Source: Ohtaekwangia sp.
GTDB taxonomy: Bacteria; Bacteroidota; Bacteroidia; Cytophagales; Cyclobacteriaceae
Assembly: GCA_021155195.1 (NCBI GenBank)
Contig: JAJNPV010000047.1
Coordinates: 1 to 33,225 of the forward strand
Direction of reading: 5' to 3'
Length of the DNA stretch: 33,225 nt
A program made the position numbers and the translations under genes. The notes below the pieces were generated by a model. That model was not told the DNA's origin and did no database searches. It saw only the letters and a program-made list of their open reading frames with translations. Below, in pieces: positions 14,945 to 22,717 of the stretch; the stretch's first letter is position 1; the number at the start of each line of letters is the position of its first letter.

Positions 14945-15700
14945 TCAGGCAACTTCTACTTCGTTTTTAATCCAATCGTATCCTTTCGCCTCTAATTCGA
15001 GTGCTAAGTCTTTAGTGCCTGACTTAACAATTTTTCCCTTATACAACACGTGCACAAAATCAGGCACGATGTAATCCAATAGGCGCTGGTAGTGAGTTAC
15101 CACTATTATCGCATTGTTCTTATTACGTAGTTTATTTACACCATTCGCAACAATGCGCAGGGCGTCAATATCCAAGCCTGAATCTGTTTCATCAAGAATA
15201 GCCAACTTAGGTTCAAGCATTGCCATCTGAAAAATTTCATTCCGCTTCTTTTCTCCACCGGAAAATCCTTCATTTAATGCCCTGCTCAATAACGACTGAT
15301 CAATCTCAACCAAACTCATTCGTTCTTTCATCAGTTGAAGAAAAGAAACTGCATCTAATGCAGATAAACCTCTATACTCACGGATTTGATTGAGTGCCGT
15401 CTTCATAAAGTTGATGGTACTTACACCGGGAATTTCAACAGGATATTGAAACGCCATGAAGATTCCTTCGCGTGCACGATCTTCAGGTGATAGCTCCAAT
15501 AAGTCCTTATCTTGAAAATCAATTGAGCCACCTGTTACTTCAAACTCTTCGCGACCACTTAGCACGGATGCAAGGGTACTCTTACCAGAACCGTTGGGTC
15601 CCATAATGGCGTGTACTTCTCCGGCATTTACCTTCAGATCAATTCCGTTCAAGATTTGTTTTTCAGCAACTTTGGCTTGTAAATTCTTTATAGTCAACAT
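14945..15700 (-). CDS. sufC: SufC ATPase of the SUF complex
   Basis: This ABC-type ATPase of 251 residues has Walker A GPNGSGKS at 34-41, the ABC signature SGGEKKR (in EGFSGGEKKRNEIFQM, where LSGGQ-type text is replaced as usual for SufC), Walker B LAILDETDSGLD, and the switch His in IVVTHYQRLLDYI. It drives Fe-S assembly in SufBC2D and has no membrane domain. I choose ATG 15700, giving MLTIKNLQA, because this is the standard SufC N-terminus; an upstream TTG at 15727 would add nine unusual residues. It is followed by sufD after 1 nt. Confidence 0.95.
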   Translation of the reverse strand: MLTIKNLQAKVAEKQILNGIDLKVNAGEVHAIMGPNGSGKSTLASVLSGREEFEVTGGSIDFQDKDLLELSPEDRAREGIFMAFQYPVEIPGVSTINFMKTALNQIREYRGLSALDAVSFLQLMKERMSLVEIDQSLLSRALNEGFSGGEKKRNEIFQMAMLEPKLAILDETDSGLDIDALRIVANGVNKLRNKNNAIIVVTHYQRLLDYIVPDFVHVLYKGKIVKSGTKDLALELEAKGYDWIKNEVEVA

Positions 15701-15743
15701 ATTCTTTATTCGAGATTCTAAGTTCAAGGTTCAGGTTTTAAGG

Positions 15744-17189
15744 TTATCCTACGCTACCTTCCAGCGTAAGCGCCAAAAGTTTTTGAGCCTCTACAGCAAA
15801 TTCCATAGGCAATTGATTCAATACTTCTTTTGCATAGCCATTCACAATTAAAGCAACGGCAGCCTCTTCATCGATACCACGCTGTAAGCAATAAAAGATT
15901 TGATCTTCACCAATTTTAGAAGTGGTTGCTTCATGCTCGATGCGTGCGCTATTGTTTTCAACATCGATATAGGGGAAGGTATGCGCACCACATTGATCGC
16001 CCATGAGCAACGAATCACACTGTGAGTGATTGCGTGCATTGGATGCGCGCTTCATTATCTGCACTTGTCCGCGATAACTGTTTTGTGATTTTCCGGCAGA
16101 GATTCCTTTACTCACAATACGTGAGCGGGTGTTCTTGCCGATATGAATCATTTTGGTTCCAGTATCTGCTTGCTGATAATTGTTTGTTACAGCTACAGAG
16201 TAAAATTCACCTACAGAATAATCTCCCTTAAGCACACATGAAGGATACTTCCAGGTAATGGCAGATCCGGTTTCTACCTGTGTCCAGGAAATTTTGGAAT
16301 GATCACCCGCACACAATCCACGCTTAGTTACGAAATTATAAATACCGCCTTTGCCATTCTTATCTCCCGGATACCAATTCTGAACGGTTGAATATTTTAT
16401 TTCAGCATCCTTCATGGTATAAAGTTCTACCACAGCCGCATGCAACTGATTTTCATCGCGCATGGGGGCAGTGCAACCTTCCAGATAGCTTACGTATGAT
16501 CCTTCATCCGCTACGATCAACGTGCGTTCAAATTGACCTGTGTTGGCTGCATTGATACGGAAGTAGGTAGATAATTCCATTGGGCATCTTACCCCTTTCG
16601 GGATGTAACAAAACGAGCCGTCAGAAAACACGGCTGAGTTTAAGGCCGCAAAGTAATTATCATTGATAGGTACAACGGAACCCAAATACTTTTTGATGAG
16701 TTCAGGATGTTCTTTTACGGCTTCACTAAATGAACAGAAGATGATTCCAAGTTCACCAAGTTTATCTTTAAAGGTAGTTGCTACGGAAACACTATCGATC
16801 ACCGCATCAACGGCTACACCTGTCAATCTCTTTTGTTCTGTGATTGAGATTCCTAATTTTTCAAACGTTTTGATTAATTCAGGATCAACCTCGTCCAGCC
16901 CTCCAAGGGTTGCTTTCTTTTTAGGTGCTGAGTAGTAAATGATGTCCTGATAATTGATAGGTGGGTGATTGACATTAGCCCACTGAGGCTCTGTCATTTT
17001 TTCCCATTGCCGGAATGCCTTTAAGCGCCACTCTAACAACCATGTTGGCTCACCTTTTTTAGCGGAAATAAAACGAACGGTATCTTCATTTAATCCTTTG
17101 GGAGCTTCATCAACTTCCAGATTAACATTCCAGCCATGTTCGTATTCTTTCGAGGTGATTTCTTCCAGTACCTGATTGTCCTTACTCAT
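15744..17189 (-). CDS. sufB: SufB, SUF scaffold subunit
   Basis: This 481-residue first gene of the SUF operon encodes the main scaffold of SufBC2D. Characteristic text includes KKGEPTWLLEWRLKAFRQWEKM, NYFAALNSAVFSDGSFCYIPKGV, TYFRINAANTGQFERTLIVADEGSYVSYLEGCTAP, and QCDSLLMGDQCGAHTFPYIDVENNSARIEHEATTSKIGEDQIFYCLQRG. The ATG lies about 30 nt after a TAATTTTG box. A 43-nt gap to the sufC start (15701-15743) holds a direct-repeat-like purine/pyrimidine stretch ('TTCAAGGTTCAGGTTTTAAGGTT' as short pieces) with no clear terminator. The order sufB-C-D-S-(coil)-E-T is typical for Bacteroidota. Confidence 0.96.
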   Translation of the reverse strand: MSKDNQVLEEITSKEYEHGWNVNLEVDEAPKGLNEDTVRFISAKKGEPTWLLEWRLKAFRQWEKMTEPQWANVNHPPINYQDIIYYSAPKKKATLGGLDEVDPELIKTFEKLGISITEQKRLTGVAVDAVIDSVSVATTFKDKLGELGIIFCSFSEAVKEHPELIKKYLGSVVPINDNYFAALNSAVFSDGSFCYIPKGVRCPMELSTYFRINAANTGQFERTLIVADEGSYVSYLEGCTAPMRDENQLHAAVVELYTMKDAEIKYSTVQNWYPGDKNGKGGIYNFVTKRGLCAGDHSKISWTQVETGSAITWKYPSCVLKGDYSVGEFYSVAVTNNYQQADTGTKMIHIGKNTRSRIVSKGISAGKSQNSYRGQVQIMKRASNARNHSQCDSLLMGDQCGAHTFPYIDVENNSARIEHEATTSKIGEDQIFYCLQRGIDEEAAVALIVNGYAKEVLNQLPMEFAVEAQKLLALTLEGSVG

Positions 17190-17222
17190 TGATGCCTATT
17201 TAGACTAATTTCAAATAATCGT

Positions 17223-17230
17223 CAAAATTA
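17223..17230 (-). promoter_or_regulatory. TAnnTTTG-type promoter box upstream of sufB
   Basis: The minus strand reads TAATTTTG, fully matching the Bacteroidota -7 box, about 34 nt before the sufB ATG. The -33 element is not clear. It is the best candidate promoter of the SUF operon. Confidence 0.4.
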
Positions 17231-17278
17231 CAACAAAAATGACTGTTTAAGGTTCTCCAAACCTTGAATTTTATTCCG

Positions 17279-17743
17279 TTAAGTGAGTTTTAAATTTCGA
17301 TCTAAACTCTCCTCCAGTGAGATCATGGTTTCCGTTCGATCGATTCCCTCAACTTGCTGCATTTTATCGTGTAAAACCTCTTTTAGGTGATTCGTATCCC
17401 GACAATGAATCTTTACAAACATAGAGTAGTTGCCCGTGGTATAATGGATGTTTGTTATCTCTGGGATACTTCTAAGTTTAGATAAGACAATATCGTATAA
17501 GGCACTCTTTTCCAAATAGATACCGATAAATGCTGTGATGTCGTAACCAAGTTTTGCATAGTTGATGCGAAGGGTTGTTTTATCAAGAATGCCAGCATCT
17601 TCCATTTTATTCATACGCACGTGCACCGTACCTTGCGATACGTTTACTTTCTTTGCAACTTCAGTATAAGGCCTTTTTGCATCCTGCATTAAGATCTCCA
17701 GTATTTTGAGATCCGTATTATCAAATTCAAAATTTCGACTCAT
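17279..17743 (-). CDS. Lrp/AsnC family transcriptional regulator
   Basis: This 154-residue DNA-binding protein has an N-terminal winged helix-turn-helix (residues about 5-60: LDLKILEILMQDAKRPYTEVAKKVNVSQGTVHVRMNKMEDAG in short pieces) and a C-terminal RAM effector domain (about 70-150: FIGIYLEKSALYDIVLSKLRSIPEITNIHYTTGNYSMFVKIHCRD). Lrp/AsnC proteins sense amino acids and act locally or globally. It lies between sufB and the RNA locus; its promoter would face away from the tRNA-like genes, so it could share a regulatory region with them. The effector is unknown. Confidence 0.92.
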   Translation of the reverse strand: MSRNFEFDNTDLKILEILMQDAKRPYTEVAKKVNVSQGTVHVRMNKMEDAGILDKTTLRINYAKLGYDITAFIGIYLEKSALYDIVLSKLRSIPEITNIHYTTGNYSMFVKIHCRDTNHLKEVLHDKMQQVEGIDRTETMISLEESLDRNLKLT

Positions 17744-17816
17744 GTGGGGGAATGTTTATTTAAAATTAATCAACATAATTACATAATTATTAAATATTAT
17801 TCAAAATTTAAATCAT

Positions 17817-17851
17817 TTTGTTGACATGAACTCACTATTTACCTTCCTTTG
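17817..17851 (+). promoter_or_regulatory. Promoter-like sequence for the tRNA-like RNA pair
   Basis: TTTG/TTGAC at 17817-17825 is followed after about 20 nt by TTCCTTTG (17844-17851), close to the Bacteroidota pair TTTG ... TAnnTTTG with one mismatch in the -7 box. Transcription would start near 17855-17860, just ahead of the first acceptor stem at 17867. The upstream region is strongly AT-rich. Confidence 0.45.
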
Positions 17852-17866
17852 CTAAAGAAATTACAA

Positions 17867-17980
17867 TGTAGGGTGTTGAAATAGGCAGACAAGCCCTCCG
17901 ATCTCGGGGGTGGAGGTAACAGGACAAAGTTGGGCAACCAGGCTAACTGCTCCGTGGAGGTTCGAGACCTTCCTCTACAG
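17867..17980 (+). ncRNA. tRNA-like RNA, copy 1 (class II, enlarged variable arm)
   Basis: This copy of about 114 nt folds as a tRNA. The acceptor stem TGTAGGG (17867-17873) pairs with CTCTACA (17973-17979), with G17980 as discriminator. The T arm is GGAGG-TTCGAGA-CCTTC (17956-17972). The D arm has a 3-bp stem TTG/CAA and an 11-nt loop AAATAGGCAGA, the same length and close in sequence to E. coli tRNA-Leu loops. The anticodon stem is CCCTC/GGGGG (17894-17898/17906-17910) with loop CGATCTC. Position 33 is G instead of the near-invariant T, and the triplet at 34-36 is ATC. The variable arm (closing stem GGAG/CTCC) is about 42 nt and contains a GTTG-GG-CAAC hairpin. CCA is not encoded (CAA follows). 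A non-canonical or non-decoding tRNA-like RNA seems likely. Confidence 0.7.
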
Positions 17981-17989
17981 CAAAATTTA

Positions 17990-18007
17990 GATTCAAGAAA
18001 TTGAATC
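17990..18007 (+). other. GAAA-tetraloop hairpin between the two tRNA-like RNAs
   Basis: GATTCAA (17990-17996) and TTGAATC (18001-18007) make a perfect 7-bp stem capped by GAAA, inside the 45-nt spacer. A processing site or structural spacer for the precursor is possible; no function is shown. Confidence 0.45.
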
Positions 18008-18025
18008 GAGTTCGTTCTTAAAAAT

Positions 18026-18196
18026 TGTAGGGTGTTGAAACTGGCAGACAAGCCCTCCTGTCTCGGGGGTGGAGAGAAAAGGATAAACGCAAGGTAATGT
18101 TCCGCTGAAAGGCAGAACTAGGGTTGACCACTTCATAGGTTCTCATGCTTTGCAGCTAACTTCTCCGTGGAGGTTCGAAGCCTCCCTCTACAGCCA
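18026..18196 (+). ncRNA. tRNA-like RNA, copy 2 (class II, very large variable arm)
   Basis: This copy of about 171 nt has the same plan as copy 1. The acceptor TGTAGGG (18026-18032) pairs with CTCTACA (18186-18192), then discriminator G18193 and an encoded CCA (18194-18196). The T arm GGAGG-TTCGAAG-CCTCC (18169-18185) is perfect. The D arm has a 3-bp TTG/CAA stem and an 11-nt loop AAACTGGCAGA, a Leu-type shape. The anticodon stem CCCTC/GGGGG (18053-18057/18065-18069) closes the loop CTGTCTC, with T33 present and triplet GTC at 34-36. The variable region between GGAG and CTCC is about 95 nt with several small internal stems. G73 argues against ordinary leucine charging. Function is unknown. 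Confidence 0.72.
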
Positions 18197-18197
18197 T

Positions 18198-18233
18198 AGC
18201 CTTGTCTAATATTAATTAGGCAAGGCTTTTTTT
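18198..18233 (+). terminator. Strong rho-independent terminator of the tRNA-like unit
   Basis: AGCCTTGTCTAAT (18198-18210) and ATTAGGCAAGGCT (18215-18227) form a 13-bp stem (one T:G pair) with a four-base ATTA loop, followed by a T-run at 18228-18233. The stem begins 1 nt after the encoded CCA of copy 2. It shows that the pair is transcribed rightward as its own unit. Confidence 0.92.
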
Positions 18234-18285
18234 ATTCCTTAAAACGGCCTAACAATCGATTGCCGAACCCGCGTTTTTTTTCTTT

Positions 18286-18310
18286 CTTTAGAATCTAAAA
18301 TTTTCTAAAG
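18286..18310 (+). promoter_or_regulatory. Inverted repeat directly upstream of fadD
   Basis: CTTTAGAA (18286-18293) and TTCTAAAG (18303-18310) form an 8-bp inverted repeat ending at the base before the fadD ATG. A nested palindrome TTTAGA-A-TCTAAA spans 18287-18299. It could be an operator or a leader hairpin controlling initiation of fadD; which is not clear. Confidence 0.35.
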
Positions 18311-19987
18311 ATGAACGCACCCTGGTTTTCAAAATATCCGAAAGGAATTCCGCACGAAATTGGCCCCTACGATTACGATTCACTCATTGAGCTTTTTGAG
18401 GTGGCCGTTAAGAAATTCCCACACCGGATAGCGTTTGATAATTTTGGAAAGCAAATCACCTTCAGCGAAGTAGATGAGCAAGCTACTGCGTTTGCAGCCT
18501 ATCTTCAAAATGAACTGAAACTCAAGAAAGGCGATCGCATTGCGATTCAGATGCCCAATCTTATTCAATTCCCTGTTGCTTTTATGGGTGCTATTAAAGC
18601 TGGGTTAGTGGCTGTTAATACCAATCCTCTTTATACTTCACCGGAAATGGAACATCAGTTTAATGATGCGGGCGTTTCGGCTGTGGTTATTGTCTCAAAC
18701 TTTGCCCATAACCTTGAACCAATTCTTACAAAGATCCCTGCCAAACATATTATAGTAACAGATATGGGCGATATGATTGGCGGTATTAAAGGGGCGCTTC
18801 TTAATTTTATTGTGAAGTATGTTAAGCGAATGGTTCCCAAATTCCATATCCCAAATGCAATATCATTTAAAGATGCATTAAGAAAGGGAAGTACCATGAA
18901 ATATCAGCGCCCCAAGATCGATATCGAAGATCTTGCTGTGTTACAATATACGGGTGGAACAACAGGAGTATCTAAAGGCGCACAATTATCGCATCGAAAC
19001 ATCATAGCGCACAACATGATGATCACCCATTGGTTCAAACCTTTGATGACGGAAGGGCAACAGGACATTATTATCACTGCCTTACCCTTGTACCACATTT
19101 TTGCACTAACCGTAAATGGATTGCTGATGTATACACAGGGCGTGAAGAGTATTTTGATTACCAATCCGCGCGATATGCCTGGGTTTGTAAAAGAACTAAA
19201 GAAGCATAGATTCTCGATTATCACCGGTGTAAACACTTTATTTAATGGCTTAATGAATAATCATGATTTTAAAGATTGTGATTTCTCAGCATTGAAAGGT
19301 ACAATTGCTGGAGCCATGGCCGTTCAAGAAGTAGTTGCAAATAAATGGGAAGAGATTACAGGAAACCCATTGGTGGAAGGATATGGACTCAGTGAAACTT
19401 CCCCCGTGTTGTCGTGCAATCCGTTGGATGGAAGTCACAAACGAGGTACCATTGGTATTCCCATGCCGAGCACTGAGTTAGCTATTTTTGATGATGATGG
19501 AAAACAACTTGCACAAGGTGAAGTTGGCGAAATCTGTGCGCGCGGTCCGCAGGTAATGAGAGGGTACTGGAATAAAGATAATGAAGGAGTATTCTTTCCA
19601 GACAATTGGTTTCGCACAGGCGACATCGGATTAATGGATGAAGACGGATTCTTTAAAATTGTTGACCGGAAAAAGGATATGATTAAAGTCTCCGGATTTA
19701 ACGTGTATCCAAATGAAGTTGAAAATATAATCTCCAAACACCCTAAAGTGCTTGAGGTAGCTGCGATTGGTTTACCGGATGAACGATCGGGAGAAGTGGT
19801 TAAAGCGTTTATCGTAAAGCGCGATCAAAGTTTAACGGAAGAAGAGTTGCGTGCGTATTGTCATGAGTATTTGACCAATTACAAGATACCTCGTCATTTT
19901 GAATTTAGAGAGGAACTACCAAAAACCAACGTGGGTAAAATTTTACGCAGGGCATTGAAGGAAGAGGAAGCAGCAAAGGCAGCCTAG
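18311..19987 (+). CDS. fadD: Long-chain fatty acid-CoA ligase (AMP-forming)
   Basis: The 558-residue enzyme activates fatty acids with ATP and CoA, feeding beta-oxidation or lipid synthesis, at the cytoplasmic side. Motifs are the P-loop-like YTGGTTGVSKGA (213-224), GYGLSETSPV (A5 motif), WFRTGDIGLMDEDGFFKIVDRKKDMIKVSGFNVYPNEVE (A7-A8, as short pieces), and KTNVGKILRRAL near residue 545, with the catalytic Lys. The length and order match FadD. It starts at ATG 18311 behind a palindrome; the terminator of the tRNA-like unit isolates it from upstream transcription. Substrate chain length cannot be set from sequence. Confidence 0.92.
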   Translation: MNAPWFSKYPKGIPHEIGPYDYDSLIELFEVAVKKFPHRIAFDNFGKQITFSEVDEQATAFAAYLQNELKLKKGDRIAIQMPNLIQFPVAFMGAIKAGLVAVNTNPLYTSPEMEHQFNDAGVSAVVIVSNFAHNLEPILTKIPAKHIIVTDMGDMIGGIKGALLNFIVKYVKRMVPKFHIPNAISFKDALRKGSTMKYQRPKIDIEDLAVLQYTGGTTGVSKGAQLSHRNIIAHNMMITHWFKPLMTEGQQDIIITALPLYHIFALTVNGLLMYTQGVKSILITNPRDMPGFVKELKKHRFSIITGVNTLFNGLMNNHDFKDCDFSALKGTIAGAMAVQEVVANKWEEITGNPLVEGYGLSETSPVLSCNPLDGSHKRGTIGIPMPSTELAIFDDDGKQLAQGEVGEICARGPQVMRGYWNKDNEGVFFPDNWFRTGDIGLMDEDGFFKIVDRKKDMIKVSGFNVYPNEVENIISKHPKVLEVAAIGLPDERSGEVVKAFIVKRDQSLTEEELRAYCHEYLTNYKIPRHFEFREELPKTNVGKILRRALKEEEAAKAA

Positions 19988-20112
19988 CACTCATCAAATT
20001 CATTGATACAGGTGGAATTAATACCGCAACCGATACTTTTTGCATTCGTACAGCGCAGTTGTTATATAATATTTTTAGGTGTGTCTAGTATCTTCGCGCA
20101 AAACTTATTCAA

Positions 20113-21210
20113 ATGATCAAGCAAAAACTCTCCTACAAAGTTTGCCTCCCGATAGCTATTGGCATTCTGATGACATTTAGTTCAATCGCGCAACCTGCAA
20201 CTGTTTCTCAGATTCATTATCCTGAGGAAACGCATTTGAAAAATATTCGGCAACTGACGTTTGGTGCGGATAATGCCGAGGCATACTGGAGTTTTGACGG
20301 TAAGATGGTGAGTTTTCAATCCAATAATAAAAACTGGGGCTTGTCATGTGATCAGATTTTTTATATGCCTGTTGATGGAATGGATTTGAGCAGAGGCACA
20401 AAGCCACCGCTGGTTAGTACCGGATTAGGCAGAACTACGTGTTCATTCTTTTTACCCGGAAATAAAACTATTTTGTTTGGATCAACTCATTTGGGTGGTA
20501 AGGATTGTCCGGTAGATCCGGGACGTGCACCCGGTGGCAAATACCTATGGCCTGTGTATGATAGCTATGACATTTTTGTTTCGGATTTAAAAGGAAAAAT
20601 CAAAAAGCAGTTGACAAACTTGCCTGGATACGATGCCGAAGCAACCGTTTCTCCGAAAGGAGATAAAATTGTATTTACATCAACACGCAATGGCGATCTT
20701 GATCTATACATCATGGATATTAATGGTAAGAATGTAAAGCAAATCACGCATGAAATTGGGTATGATGGTGGCGCTTTCTTTTCACCCGATGGTAAGAAAT
20801 TAGTATTTCGAGCTTCACGACCAAAAACCGAAGAAGCAAAGAAAGAATATTTGGATTATCTGAAGCAGGGTTTGGTAGCACCGACCGAAATGGAAATTTA
20901 TACCTGCAACGTGGATGGTTCTGATCTAAAGCAAATTACAAATCTTGGCAAAGCTAACTGGGCACCATTTTATCATCCAGCAGGAAAGAAAATCATTTTC
21001 AGTTCTAATCATAAAGGAAGCCGAGGCTTTCAGTTTAATTTGTTTATGATCAATGAAGATGGCACCGGATTGGAACAGATTACGTACGATGGAGTATTTG
21101 ATTCATTCCCCATGTTTTCACCAGATGGAAAACGGATTATCTTTTCTTCCAATCGGAATAATGGAGGAACCCGTGATACAAATTTATTTGTTGCGGATTG
21201 GGTCGATTAG
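20113..21210 (+). CDS. TolB-like PD40 beta-propeller protein, exported
   Basis: The 365-residue protein has an N-terminal signal peptide (SYKVCLPIAIGILMTFSSIAQ) and repeated PD40/WD40-like blades: NIRQLTFGADNAEAYWSFDGKMV, GYDAEATVSPKGDKIVFTSTRNGDLDLYIMDINGKNVKQIT, GYDGGAFFSPDGKKLVFRASRP and PMFSPDGKRIIFSSNRN (given as short fragments). Such propellers bind proteins or peptides in the periplasm. It is not the full Pal-binding TolB of the Tol-Pal system, since no D1 domain is seen. Its stop overlaps the stop of the convergent transporter gene by 4 nt (TTAG at 21207-21210). Confidence 0.85.
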   Translation: MIKQKLSYKVCLPIAIGILMTFSSIAQPATVSQIHYPEETHLKNIRQLTFGADNAEAYWSFDGKMVSFQSNNKNWGLSCDQIFYMPVDGMDLSRGTKPPLVSTGLGRTTCSFFLPGNKTILFGSTHLGGKDCPVDPGRAPGGKYLWPVYDSYDIFVSDLKGKIKKQLTNLPGYDAEATVSPKGDKIVFTSTRNGDLDLYIMDINGKNVKQITHEIGYDGGAFFSPDGKKLVFRASRPKTEEAKKEYLDYLKQGLVAPTEMEIYTCNVDGSDLKQITNLGKANWAPFYHPAGKKIIFSSNHKGSRGFQFNLFMINEDGTGLEQITYDGVFDSFPMFSPDGKRIIFSSNRNNGGTRDTNLFVADWVD

Positions 21211-22592
21211 TTCATCAATTTATCCACACCGTAAAACTTATCGATAATAATCAGGATTGAGAAAATTCCGAGGATTACCGGGCAGATGTAACGAATTGAA
21301 AAGTTGATATACTTTTCCAGCAGTGAATTTTTGTACGTTTCATTTCCCTGATAAAGCTCTTCACTCATATTGTGCGTGCCCCAACGCCTCACTATAAATA
21401 TAGTCATCAGGCAACCGCCTAAGGGTAAACTTATGTCTGAGAAAACTTCACTTACGAAATCAAGGGCCGAACGACCTTGATAAAAGGGAAGTGACGAGAA
21501 CATCTTAACGGCCCCTTGCGAAAGCATACTGGGTAAGCCTAAGATAAAGATTATACCAGCCAACAACCATGTAGTTGACTTTCTTGACCATTTCTTTTGA
21601 TCTACAAAATAAGCAACGGGTACTTCCAGCAGTGAAATGGTAGAAGTAAGTGCTGCAAAACAAAGAAGTAAAAAGAATCCACCACCAATAACGCGACCAA
21701 AGATTGGCCCCATGGAGTTAAAAATTCCTGGAAGTACAACAAAAACAAGCGCAGGCCCTTCGGCAGGCGATTGCCCTTGTGAAAAAACTAATGGAAAAAT
21801 TAGCAATCCCGAAAGGAATGCAACCGACATATCCATTACTGTAATGGTGGCCGCTGAACTTAGGATGTTTTGATTTTTATTTACATATGAACCGTAAGTG
21901 ATCAATGCACCCATCCCTAATGATAGTGAGAAGAATGCCTGACCCAGCGCAGAGTACACGGTTTGAAAATTTATTTTCGAAAAATCAGGTAACAAATAAA
22001 AACTGATACCCGCTGATGCATTGGGCAATGTAAGTGAATAAATAATTAGAAGAATAAGAATTGAAAAAAGCGCAGGCATCATAATTTTTGATGCAGCTTC
22101 AATTCCCTTTTGCACACCTTTTAAAACGATAAAGGCTGTGATTGCCATAAAACAAGCAGAAAAAATCAGGTTGTCCCAAAAGTCAATTACATATTCCGAA
22201 AAGAACGTACCGTAGTTTGGATGATCCAATAAATTTCCAAATGAGATTTCAAGAAAATATCCAAAAGCCCAACCCGCTACTACATTGTAAAAAGACAAAA
22301 TCATGATCCCGCAAAGGATGCCGTACAAGCCTAAGTAGCCCCAATTTTTACCACCCAATTGTTTGTATGACCCATATGCATCGGAAGCCGCTTTACGACC
22401 GATTGCAATCTCGCCAAGCATAATCGGGTAGCACAACAAAAACGTTAGGAGTATATAAATCAATAAGAAAGCGGCCCCTCCGTTTTGGCCTGCTTCATAA
22501 GGAAACTTCCAAATGTTACCCAGACCAACAGCCGAACCAGCTGCTGCCATAATGAAACCCAGTCTGCCTGAAAAGTTACCCCGATTTGCCAT
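21207..22592 (-). CDS. Sodium-dependent transporter, NSS (SNF) family
   Basis: The 461-residue integral membrane protein has about 11-12 helices. NSS signatures are the first helix GFIMAAAGSAVGLGNIWKFPYEAGQNGGAAF (sodium and substrate site), then SFYNVVAGWAFGYF in helix 3, and AFFSLSLGMGALITYGSYV in helix 6. It would take up amino acids or a related small molecule with sodium, as bacterial LeuT/TnaT homologues do; the substrate is not determined. The gene is divergent from the unknown protein at 22718 (125-bp gap) and ends convergently on the propeller gene. Confidence 0.92.
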   Translation of the reverse strand: MANRGNFSGRLGFIMAAAGSAVGLGNIWKFPYEAGQNGGAAFLLIYILLTFLLCYPIMLGEIAIGRKAASDAYGSYKQLGGKNWGYLGLYGILCGIMILSFYNVVAGWAFGYFLEISFGNLLDHPNYGTFFSEYVIDFWDNLIFSACFMAITAFIVLKGVQKGIEAASKIMMPALFSILILLIIYSLTLPNASAGISFYLLPDFSKINFQTVYSALGQAFFSLSLGMGALITYGSYVNKNQNILSSAATITVMDMSVAFLSGLLIFPLVFSQGQSPAEGPALVFVVLPGIFNSMGPIFGRVIGGGFFLLLCFAALTSTISLLEVPVAYFVDQKKWSRKSTTWLLAGIIFILGLPSMLSQGAVKMFSSLPFYQGRSALDFVSEVFSDISLPLGGCLMTIFIVRRWGTHNMSEELYQGNETYKNSLLEKYINFSIRYICPVILGIFSILIIIDKFYGVDKLMN

Positions 22593-22717
22593 GGAAGATT
22601 ATAATAGTATGGTGCAAAATAGAACCTTAAACTAAAATTATCAAAAACGTGTTTGTTTTATGCCAATGTACCTAACTTGAAGTTTATTAGCTTAACCCGT
22701 AATCTTTTACTTGCGCG

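Noticed and set aside
17839..18051. Open reading frame on the minus strand over the RNA locus
   Set aside because: It runs through structured RNA sequence and has no recognisable protein features; it is a chance frame.
17867..18196. Group I intron-containing tRNA-Leu
   Set aside because: The extra sequence lies in the variable arm, not in the anticodon loop, and is much too short (under 100 nt) for a group I intron.
17867..18196. tmRNA, T-box or selenocysteine tRNA
   Set aside because: There is no tag ORF or tmRNA 5' motif, no T-box consensus next to an aminoacyl-tRNA or amino-acid gene, and neither the TCA anticodon nor the 8-bp acceptor of tRNA-Sec.
19435..19737. Minus-strand ORF inside fadD
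   Set aside because: The coding frame of fadD is certain from motifs, and this one shows no family features.
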